Of a stretch of DNA of 64,000 nucleotides, positions 1 through 8,383 are shown in pieces. Made by a program: the position numbers and the translations under genes. The stretch comes from CAZCBX01 sp964497185. Its GTDB lineage: Bacteria; Bdellovibrionota_G; JALEGL01; JAGRMV01. The notes under the pieces are model-generated. The model did not search any database and was not told where the DNA came from. It worked only from the letters and a program-made list of their open reading frames with translations. The stretch's first letter is position 1, and the number at the start of each line of letters is the position of its first letter. The stretch lies in assembly GCA_964497185.1 (NCBI GenBank), contig CAZCBX010000001.1:124001-188000 (forward strand). Reading direction: 5' to 3'.

Positions 1-341
1 TCAAGTGCGAGTTCTTGGCTGGGGGCGTGCGCCCATAATTTATCCAAGTGATAAAATTCGCGCGTGGCTTGTTGAAAGATATGAACAATGACGTCGCCCA
101 TGTCCACCAATATCCATTGGCCTGCTTGATAGCCTTCGGGTTGAATGTGTTTTTTTTGGAGTTTGATGAGACCATCGGCAATCGACTGCGCATGGGTGCT
201 GGAAGTTGCACTCACAACAATGAAGTGATCGGTGTACGAACAATGTGAGCCTACATCGATGATCTTGCCTTCCAAGGCTTTGGCATCGGCCAGGCTCTGA
301 ATAATTTCGTTGATGATATGCGTTTTGTTGCTTCCTCTCAA
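1..341 (-). CDS. rsfS: Ribosomal silencing factor RsfS (3' end cut by window edge)
   Basis: About 113 codons are visible; the C-terminal end lies beyond position 1. The translation carries the RsfS/Iojap pattern: a start reading MRGSNKTHIINEIIQSLADA, then DVGSHCSYTDHFIVVSATS, then GQWILVDMGDVIVHIF. The family binds ribosomal protein L14 and blocks joining of the 30S and 50S subunits during starvation. The start is a TTG at 341-339 preceded by a good Shine-Dalgarno (AAAGGAG); no ATG fits in frame. It is the last visible gene of the rplU-rpmA-obgE group, 19 bp after the secreted protein gene. The family is clear; the TTG start is inferred from the SD spacing. Confidence 0.88.
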   Translation of the reverse strand, partial: MRGSNKTHIINEIIQSLADAKALEGKIIDVGSHCSYTDHFIVVSATSSTHAQSIADGLIKLQKKHIQPEGYQAGQWILVDMGDVIVHIFQQATREFYHLDKLWAHAPSQELAL

Positions 342-360
342 TGGCTTCTCCTTTATTATA

Positions 361-1035
361 TCAAAATGTTGTATGTTTGCGCAATGCATGAACCTGGGTG
401 GGTTTCTGCACGGTTATATTCTTCTCACCAAGTTCCAGCGCAAATACCATGGTGAGAATGGTTTGGTCGTCGTATGGTTTGCGGATCTGCCCCGAAATCG
501 GCAGCGCTGTGGTGCGATCAAAGCATAAAGTGGCTTGGTTTTTTGAATAGCAAATGCGTCCCTGCTCGGTCACAGGCTCAGCGGTCAAGAGTGAGGCGGT
601 ATCCAATAGATCAAAAGCTTCGGTGTAGATGGTTTTTTCCAGACGCTCGCGCTGAGGGTTGTTTTTGATTTGGTAATAAGTGCTTTCCTGGTGGGGTTTT
701 AGGTATTGAATGCCTTCATTTTCGATGATTTCAATGGAAGTCAAGGGCGCAAAAGGCTTTCGATCAATGCGTTTGTAGCGCTGCTCCAATACTTCCACCA
801 CAGTGGTGGCTTGATTGATCACATAGCCCTGACTGGGGTCCATGGGTTTGAGCTGCGTACTCGAGGAAAAAACAAAGGAAGGATAGGCTTGTTGATACAA
901 GGCAAACGGTTCTGGACTGTTTTGAAGCGTACGAAGCATCTCGGCAGGCGATGGCTGCGCTGTGGACTGACCATGCCCAACTTGGACAAAGAAGAGCAGG
1001 AAGGTGGCCGTAAGAATGCGGTTACAATATTTCAT
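361..1035 (-). CDS. Secreted/periplasmic protein of unknown function
   Basis: A 224-residue protein starting MKYCNRILTATFLLFFVQVG, a clear Sec signal peptide ending near the AHGQ-like site (VGHGQ). The mature part has no domain I recognise; it looks beta-rich and has a central cysteine pair (about residues 165-177). An upstream in-frame ATG at 1149 would place a long charged stretch before the signal peptide and overlap obgE by 128 bp, so the internal ATG at 1035 is preferred. That start overlaps the 3' end of obgE by 14 bp, which suggests translational coupling. Its position between obgE and rsfS is unusual. It may be an envelope protein co-expressed with the ribosome assembly genes, but no function is assigned. 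Confidence 0.7.
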   Translation of the reverse strand: MKYCNRILTATFLLFFVQVGHGQSTAQPSPAEMLRTLQNSPEPFALYQQAYPSFVFSSSTQLKPMDPSQGYVINQATTVVEVLEQRYKRIDRKPFAPLTSIEIIENEGIQYLKPHQESTYYQIKNNPQRERLEKTIYTEAFDLLDTASLLTAEPVTEQGRICYSKNQATLCFDRTTALPISGQIRKPYDDQTILTMVFALELGEKNITVQKPTQVHALRKHTTF

Positions 1036-2023
1036 GCAAAGTTTTTTGGAGTTTTTCAACGCCATCTTGATTGTGACAAGAAATGGCGTGAATGGATAGG
1101 TTTTTTTTCGTAAAATATTTTTGCCAAGTGGCCCACTGTTTTTCATCATACAAATCGGACTTATTGATGGCTACCACCATGGTACGATCCAGAATGGATT
1201 TTTGATAAGCCTCCAGCTCATGACAAAGCACCTCAAATTGCTCGATGGGGTCTTTTTCAAAAATTGGATCACCATTGAGTAGAAAAAGAAGACCACGGCA
1301 GCGTTCAATGTGCCGCAAAAAGCGAAGGCCTAAGCCCACACCCTGATGCGCATCTTCAATGATGCCTGGAATATCGGCAATGATCAGTCGTTGATCGGTG
1401 CCATCAAGCTCAGCCACGCCAATGCTGGGAATCAATGTGGTAAATGCATAGTCGCCAATTTTGGGTCGCGCTTGGGTGACCGTTTGCAAAAAGGTTGATT
1501 TGCCCGCATTGGGAAACCCCACCAGGCCAATGTCGGCGAGGATTTTTAATTCCATCGATAGCCAAAACCCTTCAATTTTTTTGCCGGGGGTGGCTTTGCG
1601 GGGTGCTTGATTGGTGGAAGATTTAAAATGCTGATTGCCCAGGCCCCCTTTGCCACCTGCTTGCAAAAGCAGTTCTTGGTCGTGCGCGGTGATTTCTCCC
1701 AACACTTTGCCGCTTTCTTGGTCGTGAAAAACGGTGCCCAAAGGCACAGGTAAAATCAAAGGATCTGCACTGGCGCCCGTCATTTGAGAGCCGCGACCAT
1801 TTTGGCCATGCTTGGCACGAAAGTGCCGTTTGAATCGATAATCCATCAGTGAATGCATGTCGTGATTGCCTCGTGCAATGACATCACCGCCGCGGCCGCC
1901 ATCGCCGCCATCGGGACCACCTTTGGGTACAAATTTTTCTCGACGAAAGCCCACGTGGCCGTCGCCCCCGCTGCCGGCTTGAACAAAAATGTTTACGTAA
2001 TCAATGAAAGAAGGTTTTGCCAT
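1022..2023 (-). CDS. obgE: GTPase ObgE/CgtA
   Basis: The 333-residue protein has the glycine-rich Obg fold (residues 1-158; FVPKGGPDGGDGGRGGDV) followed by a GTPase domain with G1 GFPNAGKST, G3 DIPGIIEDAHQGVGLG and G4 NKSD. Obg GTPases act in late 50S subunit assembly and the stringent response. The length matches short Obg proteins lacking the C-terminal OCT extension. It sits in the conserved rplU-rpmA-obgE order but is separated from rpmA by 157 bp that contain a terminator hairpin, so it may have its own promoter (a TATAAA lies 11 nt before the ATG on the minus strand). Assignment is secure. Confidence 0.97.
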   Translation of the reverse strand: MAKPSFIDYVNIFVQAGSGGDGHVGFRREKFVPKGGPDGGDGGRGGDVIARGNHDMHSLMDYRFKRHFRAKHGQNGRGSQMTGASADPLILPVPLGTVFHDQESGKVLGEITAHDQELLLQAGGKGGLGNQHFKSSTNQAPRKATPGKKIEGFWLSMELKILADIGLVGFPNAGKSTFLQTVTQARPKIGDYAFTTLIPSIGVAELDGTDQRLIIADIPGIIEDAHQGVGLGLRFLRHIERCRGLLFLLNGDPIFEKDPIEQFEVLCHELEAYQKSILDRTMVVAINKSDLYDEKQWATWQKYFTKKNLSIHAISCHNQDGVEKLQKTLHEIL

Positions 2024-2126
2024 ATGCTCAGTTTTTTATACTCAGACCAGTACCCGATATACGATTGTTGAATGTTTCGCCATGAATCAACATGGGCTTG
2101 TAAAATTTCGCAATCTGCTGATCAAA

Positions 2127-2155
2127 AAAGGGCATGTTGAAACAACATGCCCTTT
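2127..2155 (-). terminator. Rho-independent terminator between rpmA and obgE
   Basis: A perfect 13-bp inverted repeat with a 3-nt loop: AAAGGGCATGTTG (2127-2139) pairs with CAACATGCCCTTT (2143-2155). Read on the minus strand the stem is followed by a T-run (CCCTTTTTTGAT). It lies 25 bp after the rpmA stop and about 100 bp before obgE. It would end or attenuate the rplU-rpmA transcript, giving ribosomal protein genes higher expression than obgE. Confidence 0.85.
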
Positions 2156-2180
2156 GAAAATTTGTGGTTGAAAGCAACTT

Positions 2181-2438
2181 TTATGCAGCCGGCAAAACGC
2201 TTACTTTTTTACGGTCGCGGCCCAAACGTGCATATTCAACTTTGCCGTCAATTTTTGCAAACAAAGTGTAATCTTTGCCCACGCCGACATTTTGACCTGC
2301 ATGAATTTTGGTGCCACATTGGCGCACCAAAATATTGCCAGCCAATACGGCTTGGCCACCATAGACTTTGATGCCTCTGCGTTGACCCTGACTGTCTCTT
2401 CCGTTCTTGGAACTACCACCCGCTTTTTTATGTGCCAT
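2181..2438 (-). CDS. rpmA: 50S ribosomal protein L27
   Basis: An 85-residue protein beginning MAHKKAGGSSKNGRDSQGQR, the hallmark N terminus of bL27, which reaches into the peptidyl transferase centre. Full length for the family. The start follows the rplU stop by 1 bp. The N terminus is not preceded by the cleavable extension found in Firmicutes. An out-of-frame ORF on the same strand (2201-2419) is a shadow. Confidence 0.98.
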   Translation of the reverse strand: MAHKKAGGSSKNGRDSQGQRRGIKVYGGQAVLAGNILVRQCGTKIHAGQNVGVGKDYTLFAKIDGKVEYARLGRDRKKVSVLPAA

Positions 2439-2439
2439 T

Positions 2440-2745
2440 TTATGCCTCGATTCTTTCGATTTCTACAGTTGTATAGTACTGGCGATGACCAATGGTTTTT
2501 TCAAAACCTTTGCGACGTTTCTTCTTAAACACACGAATTTTTTCGCCACGGGTTTGGTCTACGATTTTTCCAACAACGCTGGCTTTGATATCAGTGGTTT
2601 TTACTTCATCGTCACTGCCGCCCAAGAAAATCACGTCGTTAAAACGAATTTCACTGTCCTCGGGTGCGTCTACCTTTTGAATGGAAATGGTATCGCCTGG
2701 TTGAACTTTGTACTGATGCGTACCGACTTGTATAATTGCGTACAT
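2440..2745 (-). CDS. rplU: 50S ribosomal protein L21
   Basis: A 101-residue bL21 protein (MYAIIQVGTHQYKVQPGDTI), an early-binding 23S rRNA assembly protein. It is the first gene of the rplU-rpmA-obgE group. An AAGGA Shine-Dalgarno lies 9-10 nt before the ATG on the minus strand. The 118-bp divergent region upstream is shared with the PilZ protein gene. It contains TTGACA on the minus strand (2840-2835) but no well-spaced -10, so I do not call a promoter. Confidence 0.97.
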   Translation of the reverse strand: MYAIIQVGTHQYKVQPGDTISIQKVDAPEDSEIRFNDVIFLGGSDDEVKTTDIKASVVGKIVDQTRGEKIRVFKKKRRKGFEKTIGHRQYYTTVEIERIEA

Positions 2746-2863
2746 AATTTATTTTCCTTTTTGCCGCCGAATCATCCACAACGGCTTTGCCTACTTTTAA
2801 AAGAATAGGTGTTTTTGCTTGATTTTCATGGTTTTGTCAAGTGTATAACGGTATGAAATAAGA

Positions 2864-4708
2864 ATGGAGTCGACTTCTGGTCACCCGACAATGGATGATC
2901 AACAACAAAGACAACCGATGACGCAAGCGCATAAAAAACATAAACTACTAATATACAAGGATATTTTGCTTAATACGCCTTGGCTGCGACAGTGGATTGC
3001 GCGCGAAAAAATTTTAACGGTGGTTTTTGAAAAAGGCAGCCAGATCATGGACAAAGTGGTTCAAGAGCGTCCCACGGTCATATTGATGAGCGTGCAGATG
3101 TCTGGCATGGGCGGACTGGATTGTGCTTACATGATTCGAGCCGATGATGTCTGGAAAGACGTGCGTCTGGTGGTGATTTCAGATGTTTTTGCTTATTCTT
3201 TGGTGCATCAAGCGCAAGTCGCTGGCGTAGATTTGTTTACCGACCCTTACCACATGCCGGTCAAAGTGCTTCGGTTTTTAAAACATACCATGGGCTTCTC
3301 TCAAAAGAAAAAAGTGGCTTCCAATCCAGCGCACATGGAAGAAATCAGCCAACGACTCCGCGACCGCTATCCCTTGGATGGAAAAGTAGAAGTAAGCCAC
3401 GGGGACCAAAGAATTGATGGCAGATTCGAAAACATCAGCATGGAGGGTGCGTTGGTGCATTTAACTCAAATGCCCCCGCATGGCGCCAAGGTCCATTTGC
3501 GCTGGACCCTGCCCAATCGTGAAACCTATGCCATGGACGCGCTCTCTGTTCGGCAAAGCATGGTGTTTGAACCCAAAGATGAATATGTGTGGGTGGTGGG
3601 CGTTAAGTTTTTGGAAATGTCTCCCCATATGATGGGCAAGCTGGATGCATTGATTCAAACCATCGCGCGATTTTACGAAAAAAAATTTGAATTCATTGAT
3701 TTTCAACGAATCCGAGAAATGCTCGCGAAAAAAGAAGCCTATTTTGCAGAGATTTTACAAGGCCAACGCCAGCCTTCCAGCATTGTGGATCGCTCATTAA
3801 GCAAAGTCAAAGCCTATGAACGCCATGCCTATGGGGGCAATGATCCTGCCTCCCGAGGCATCGCGCGCTTGATGGCGCTGCGAATGACCGCACGTGTACT
3901 GCGCAAAGCCCTCGACTGGGTGCAGATTCATCCTGCGCAAGGGCTGGCCCAATGTTTGCCTTTGATTACGCAGCTCATGGAGGTGATTGACCAAACCGAA
4001 GAGCACGCCGAAGAACTCTTGCTTAAGGCCACGCAAGATGATGACAAAGAACTGCGCCGGCAGCTGATTGAGTCCAGCAATTTATTGTCGGATCAAAAGG
4101 ATAAGTTGGTCCAATACTATTACCAACGCTGTGCCAACATGGAACCTGAGCCTGGCATGGAAAAAGACCATCAAAAAATGATGGATCGACACCAAACCCT
4201 TCAATCGTATGCGCATTTTTTAGAAACCGAAGAAAAAGACCAAAAGCAGCGAAGCCTACAGCACGCACCTATCTATCAAGCCTCTCAGGCCACCCTGCGT
4301 GAAAAAAAACAACAAGAAAAAAAGAAGTTTCGCAGCCAGCTTCGACGCAACTTGATCTCTGATCTTTTAAAATACACAGCGGCAGCCGTGGTTCTGGCTA
4401 CCTTCCTGGCTTTCGGCATGCGGTACATACGATCTTTTGTGAAACCAGAAACATTGCAACTTTCCCTGATGGTGAAGCAGGCCCGGCTTATTCATGGTCA
4501 GGCTTTGGAGGTCCATACCACGGCCAGTGCTTGGTCCGAGCTTACTTTGGAGCAAAAAGTGAAAATTATGGATGAGTTGGAAGTGTATTTAACCCGGATG
4601 GCTTATTACCAGGCCAAAGTTTTGGATGAACAAGACAATGCTCTGGCTGGTGTGATGTCTACCTACGATCCTGAGCATTTGGTGTATTACCCTTTGCTCT
4701 TTGAATGA
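2864..4708 (+). CDS. Membrane-anchored pseudo-receiver/PilZ protein
   Basis: A 614-residue protein. Residues 26-144 look like a response-regulator receiver, but the phospho-accepting Asp is replaced (VILMSVQM, S76), the N-terminal acidic pair is missing and the usual Lys of the KP motif is absent, so it is probably not phosphorylated. Residues 160-270 match PilZ: R164xxxR168, then N190-I-S-M-E-G195 (NxSxxG), the c-di-GMP binding signature. A long helical region (about 280-490) follows, then one transmembrane helix (502-520) and about 90 residues beyond it. It may be a c-di-GMP-responsive envelope regulator; the partner is unknown. Start uncertain: no clear SD at 2864, and internal ATGs at residues 10 and 19 are possible. 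It ends 3 bp before the convergent gene. Confidence 0.7.
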   Translation: MESTSGHPTMDDQQQRQPMTQAHKKHKLLIYKDILLNTPWLRQWIAREKILTVVFEKGSQIMDKVVQERPTVILMSVQMSGMGGLDCAYMIRADDVWKDVRLVVISDVFAYSLVHQAQVAGVDLFTDPYHMPVKVLRFLKHTMGFSQKKKVASNPAHMEEISQRLRDRYPLDGKVEVSHGDQRIDGRFENISMEGALVHLTQMPPHGAKVHLRWTLPNRETYAMDALSVRQSMVFEPKDEYVWVVGVKFLEMSPHMMGKLDALIQTIARFYEKKFEFIDFQRIREMLAKKEAYFAEILQGQRQPSSIVDRSLSKVKAYERHAYGGNDPASRGIARLMALRMTARVLRKALDWVQIHPAQGLAQCLPLITQLMEVIDQTEEHAEELLLKATQDDDKELRRQLIESSNLLSDQKDKLVQYYYQRCANMEPEPGMEKDHQKMMDRHQTLQSYAHFLETEEKDQKQRSLQHAPIYQASQATLREKKQQEKKKFRSQLRRNLISDLLKYTAAAVVLATFLAFGMRYIRSFVKPETLQLSLMVKQARLIHGQALEVHTTASAWSELTLEQKVKIMDELEVYLTRMAYYQAKVLDEQDNALAGVMSTYDPEHLVYYPLLFE

Positions 4709-4711
4709 TCC

Positions 4712-5278
4712 CTATTCCAGTGGGTCCAAGCGGTACAGCGTATCGCGTCCCAAAGGCTTGCCGTTGGGATCCAAAAAACCACGAAGTCGCCATTGAGACA
4801 GCACTTTGTCCCCATCGCGATTGCCAAAAGCAATGATTTCAAAGCCTGCATATGTGCCGCTGAGTCCGTTGGTGGTGACTTGGTATTGGTATCGAAGGCT
4901 TGAATCAATGTTTAGTTTTAGCAGCGACCAGGGCCGCTGAGAGAAGGCAGCTTGCTGCGCATAGGGTGCAATGGTTTCAGGGGTGGGTGGCAAAGCAAGA
5001 AATTTACGGGGGTCGTTGCGCGCGGCAAAGGGATTGACGCCGCGAAGTCGCGGTTGAGGCTCTAAATCAGCTGGAGGCTCATTGTTTTTTTGGCTTTCAA
5101 AATAAGCGATTTCGGCGTCGTAAATGGCTTGGCTTACGCGGTAGACTTCCAACGTTTGTTTTTGTTGATACCAACGACCAAGCGTAGGGGTCACCAGCAC
5201 CACAAAACAAGCGATGATCAGCCCGGAAAAAAGCGCATCCATGCGTGAAAAGCCGTGTCGTTTACAAGCATAAAACAC
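4712..5278 (-). CDS. Prepilin-like protein with atypical leader
   Basis: A 188-residue protein with a short basic leader, then G9/F10 and a hydrophobic helix: KRHGFSRMDALFSGLIIACF. This fits a type IV prepilin/pseudopilin cleavage site, with phenylalanine as first mature residue. The conserved Glu at mature position 5 is replaced by Asp. The globular part (about residues 40-188) resembles no pilin I can name. It lies alone on the minus strand, convergent with the PilZ gene. Likely a minor pilin or pseudopilin, with lower certainty than the giant prepilins at 50459 and 53969. The Asp5 change might affect subunit packing or methylation. Confidence 0.6.
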   Translation of the reverse strand: MFYACKRHGFSRMDALFSGLIIACFVVLVTPTLGRWYQQKQTLEVYRVSQAIYDAEIAYFESQKNNEPPADLEPQPRLRGVNPFAARNDPRKFLALPPTPETIAPYAQQAAFSQRPWSLLKLNIDSSLRYQYQVTTNGLSGTYAGFEIIAFGNRDGDKVLSQWRLRGFLDPNGKPLGRDTLYRLDPLE

Positions 5279-5418
5279 AGGTCATGGCATACCATACACC
5301 CGGTAAAAATGCCTTTTTTTGTGCCAAAGAAAAAGCCTGAATGCGTAGGCTCTTGCCCAACGAAAGTTCCATGACTATACATTGCAATTGTTCAGGACAT
5401 CTTATAAGAATTCTCGAT

Positions 5419-6834
5419 ATGCGTTTGATTTTAGCTACATATTGCTTGGGCATTGCGATGGGCTGCATGGCCTTATCCAACTTTGCCGCTGCACAGTCTT
5501 CAGCCGATGAGGCAATGACAGTGGAGGCATCCACCACCTCAGCGCAAACCCCTACACAGCGCTACGACTTAGAAGAAGTGATCGAGCGTGTGCTGGAGAT
5601 TAGTCCCGAAGTGATGGTGAGCCAGTACAGTTTGGAAGAAGCACAAGCGCAATACCAAAAAGCACGAAACGCATCCATTGCCCCTGAGTTTACATTGAAC
5701 CTCAGTGGCGGCGTTGTACCCGATAGCCCCGCCAACATTGGCCCAGAATTTGGGTTTCCCGATACAGGGCTATTTGAAACCGATGATTGGGGGCCATTTG
5801 TTCGTTTAACCATCGAACTGGTTCAGCCCATCTACACTTTTGGCAAAATTCGCTCTTTGCAGCGCGCGGCCACCCAAAAAGTAGAAGCCGGCGAGCAAGA
5901 AGTGCGCAAAACACGCAACGAACTCATTTTACAAACCAAACGCGCCTACTACGGTCTGGCCAACTTATACAGTTTTTTGGATTTCATTGAAGACCTGGGC
6001 GATCGCAGCGCCAAAGCACACGGCACCATCAAGCAGATGATTGAGGATGGTTCCTCTGAGGTCACCGACATTGATTTAATGCGCTTGGAAATTTTTCAAG
6101 CTGAAACCGAGCGACGGCGCATTGAATTGACCCACAACATTCGCTTTTTAAAAATGACGCTGAAAATTCTGATGGGGCTAGAACGAGACATCGACTTCGA
6201 CATCAAAGACCAGAAAATTCGCATGAGCGATGCAAAAATTGAAGACGTGGAGCATTACTTGCGCATTGCGCAGCAACATCGTCCAGAAATTTTGCAGCTG
6301 GATAATTTGGTGGAAGGCCAAGAGGCATTGATGGATGGCCAGCGCGCAGAATTTTTGCCCGACATTGGTATTGCAGGCCAGTACCGCCACAACGTCGCCC
6401 CTGGTCGTCAACAGATCAACAACCCGTATTTGGTTAACAACGACAATATTCAGGCAGCTGGTGGCGCGCTGTTTTTGCGGCAAAAATTAAACTTTCATTT
6501 AACCACACCCGATTATCGAAAAGCAAAAGCGGCTTATGAGGGCGCCAAAGCCAAAAGACAAGAGGCGTTGCGAAAGATGGAAATACAAATTCGCAAATCC
6601 CACAACGATGCTGTGGCAAAACAGGATGCTTTTGCACAGTCCAAACTTGCTTTTAAAAAAGTGCGAAGTTATGTGTTGTCCACAACGCTTAATTTTGGCG
6701 TGGGAGTCACGCCACCCAAAGATTTGGTGGAGGCCTTTGTGGCCTATACCCAAGTGCGCAGTGAATATTTAAAAACCATGTACGATTTTCAAATTGCCCA
6801 CGCCACATTGGCTTACGCCATTGGCAAATATTAA
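5419..6834 (+). CDS. TolC-family outer membrane efflux/secretion channel
   Basis: A 471-residue protein with a signal peptide (MRLILATYCLGIAMGCMALS...FAAAQ) and two outer membrane efflux repeats rich in coiled-coil helices, including YDLEEVIERVLEISPEVMVS and the equivalent beta-strand segments around residues 100-150 and 320-370. The family forms trimeric channels linking inner-membrane pumps to the outside. The upstream in-frame ATG at 5341 would put 26 residues before the signal peptide, so 5419 is chosen. A TATAAG (5403-5408) lies 10 nt before this ATG. No adaptor or pump gene adjoins it; the next genes concern lipids (phosphatidyltransferase, MlaC-like), so a lipid export role is possible but unproven. 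Confidence 0.85.
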   Translation: MRLILATYCLGIAMGCMALSNFAAAQSSADEAMTVEASTTSAQTPTQRYDLEEVIERVLEISPEVMVSQYSLEEAQAQYQKARNASIAPEFTLNLSGGVVPDSPANIGPEFGFPDTGLFETDDWGPFVRLTIELVQPIYTFGKIRSLQRAATQKVEAGEQEVRKTRNELILQTKRAYYGLANLYSFLDFIEDLGDRSAKAHGTIKQMIEDGSSEVTDIDLMRLEIFQAETERRRIELTHNIRFLKMTLKILMGLERDIDFDIKDQKIRMSDAKIEDVEHYLRIAQQHRPEILQLDNLVEGQEALMDGQRAEFLPDIGIAGQYRHNVAPGRQQINNPYLVNNDNIQAAGGALFLRQKLNFHLTTPDYRKAKAAYEGAKAKRQEALRKMEIQIRKSHNDAVAKQDAFAQSKLAFKKVRSYVLSTTLNFGVGVTPPKDLVEAFVAYTQVRSEYLKTMYDFQIAHATLAYAIGKY

Positions 6835-6860
6835 GCAGGATTATATTTTAGAGAAAAGTC

Positions 6861-6869
6861 TGGTATAGA
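6861..6869 (+). promoter_or_regulatory. Extended -10 promoter, possibly leaderless
   Basis: TGGTATAGA is an extended -10 (TGn-TATAGA). The hexamer ends 6 nt before the ATG at 6876, which would put transcription start on or beside the start codon. An AGAGG overlapping the hexamer could instead serve as a closely spaced SD, so this case is less clear than those at 50448 and 53958. Confidence 0.5.
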
Positions 6870-6875
6870 GGTCGT

Positions 6876-7565
6876 ATGGCAGAGCTCAACACAGAACAAA
6901 AACTGGCGCACCAGTCTGCTTTGTTAAATTCAGAAGTGAAATCATGGTGGGTGTTAAAAGTTTTGCAGCCCGTTGAAAAACTCATTCGTCGATTGGGCCT
7001 GCAGGCAGATGCAGTTTCTTATGCGGCAATGTTGTTGACCTTTCCTTGTGTTTGGCTTTTGGCCAATGGATATTTTCTTTTTTCGGGTTGGCTCACACTG
7101 TTGATTGGCAGTTTGGATATTTTGGATGGAAAAATAGCGCGTTCTATGGGCACCGATGGACCCCGCGGTGAACTGCTAGATTCAGTGCTGGATCGCCTTC
7201 AAGACTTTGTCTTGCTGGTTGGCTTGGTGTACTTCTTCCGTCAAGATTGGATTGCGTGGGTTATTATATCGATCATGGGATCCAGTGGTTGGGTGTCTTA
7301 TATTAAAGCCAAAGCAGAAATTTTGGGTGCCAATTTAAAGCGTGTCGGTTTAATGCAACGACCTGAGCGATTTTTCTTACTTTCCATTGGCTTGCTTTTT
7401 GACGGCGCGATGGAAGTTTCTATTCGAGCCATGGGCGGTTTATGGGGGTATCGTCCCCATGGACTCTTAAAAACAATTTTGGTGGTGATTGCCGTGTTAA
7501 CTTTGTGGACGTCATGGCAACGATTTCAACATGCACAACAACAACTTTTACAACAAAAAGGATAA
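6876..7565 (+). CDS. CDP-alcohol phosphatidyltransferase family protein
   Basis: A 229-residue membrane protein with the full family motif: DG(x2)AR(x8)G(x3)D(x3)D, seen from LDGKIARSMG to GELLDSVLD (about residues 88-111). These enzymes transfer a phosphatidyl group from CDP-diacylglycerol to an alcohol (glycerol-phosphate, inositol, serine), or use a CDP-alcohol. Around six hydrophobic helices are visible. The acceptor cannot be told from sequence alone. It is followed 4 bp later by the MlaC-like gene, suggesting a shared phospholipid role. Confidence 0.85.
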   Translation: MAELNTEQKLAHQSALLNSEVKSWWVLKVLQPVEKLIRRLGLQADAVSYAAMLLTFPCVWLLANGYFLFSGWLTLLIGSLDILDGKIARSMGTDGPRGELLDSVLDRLQDFVLLVGLVYFFRQDWIAWVIISIMGSSGWVSYIKAKAEILGANLKRVGLMQRPERFFLLSIGLLFDGAMEVSIRAMGGLWGYRPHGLLKTILVVIAVLTLWTSWQRFQHAQQQLLQQKG

Positions 7566-7569
7566 ACCG

Positions 7570-8367
7570 ATGAAATCCATTTCTATTTTCACTGCAGTCA
7601 GTCTAGCTTTAGTGTTGACGGCTTGTGGTCAAAAAAACAACCAACCCGCAACGGCGAAAAAAAATCAACCGGTGATTTCTACTTTTGAAAAGCCCATTGA
7701 AGAGCCGAGTAAAAAACAAATACGACAGGAAAAAAAGCAAGCGCGCAAGCAAGAAAAGCAGGCCAAGTCTGAGCCTTCACCCAGCGAGCTTGAGGTTGAA
7801 ATTGAAACTGTAAAAACCGACACAAGTCCCAAAACGAGAACCCCCTTGGAGGTGATTCAGCAATACACCAAAGAGCTACAAGCGCTGGATGAAGAAACAC
7901 GTGGAGATCAGTCCCGCGATGAAAAAATTGCAAGCCGCGTTCAGGAATTTTTCGACTTTGATCGCTTGGCACGTGGAAGTTTAGGAGCCTACTGGAATCA
8001 AATCAATGCAAGCGATCGAAAAAAATACTCTGACTTGTTTCAAACTTTGGTAGAGCGCTCTTATCTCAGCAAATCCAAAACTTTGGTGGGCAATTACGAT
8101 TTATCTTTTGACAAAGAACAGATTAAAAAAGAAGAAGCCAGTGTTTCCTGCATTGTTGAAAAAGATGATGTCGACATCGACATCACTTATCATCTTCATC
8201 GCCCCCAAAAAGATTGGATGATTTACAACATCGATTTTGACAACGTTAATTTGATGCGCAATTACGAAACTCAATTTAATCGTATCATTGCACAAAAAGG
8301 TTTTTCTGGGTTGATTGATCTCATGCAGAAAAAGGTAGAGGACCCAATCGACGACGCAACGATGTAA
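7570..8367 (+). CDS. MlaC/Ttg2D-like phospholipid-binding lipoprotein
   Basis: A 265-residue protein with a lipobox (LALVLTAC, Cys19), a Lys/Glu-rich linker (residues 45-95), and a MlaC/Tol_Tol_Ttg2 domain (about 100-255) containing VQEFFDFDRLARGSLGAYW and the WMIYNIDFDNVNLMRNYETQ end. MlaC carries phospholipids across the periplasm between outer- and inner-membrane Mla complexes. E. coli MlaC is soluble; this copy appears lipid-anchored with a long charged linker, which would tether it to a membrane. No mlaD/E/F is next to it. An SD (AAGGAT) lies 7 nt before the ATG at 7570; the upstream frame to 7531 overlaps the previous gene and is rejected. Confidence 0.8.
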   Translation: MKSISIFTAVSLALVLTACGQKNNQPATAKKNQPVISTFEKPIEEPSKKQIRQEKKQARKQEKQAKSEPSPSELEVEIETVKTDTSPKTRTPLEVIQQYTKELQALDEETRGDQSRDEKIASRVQEFFDFDRLARGSLGAYWNQINASDRKKYSDLFQTLVERSYLSKSKTLVGNYDLSFDKEQIKKEEASVSCIVEKDDVDIDITYHLHRPQKDWMIYNIDFDNVNLMRNYETQFNRIIAQKGFSGLIDLMQKKVEDPIDDATM

Positions 8368-8383
8368 AAGTTTTTTGCTCGCG

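Noticed and set aside
2835..2840. TTGACA on the minus strand as rplU -35
   Set aside because: The best hexamer downstream is 27 bp away and the 17-bp position reads CAAAAA; no valid -10.
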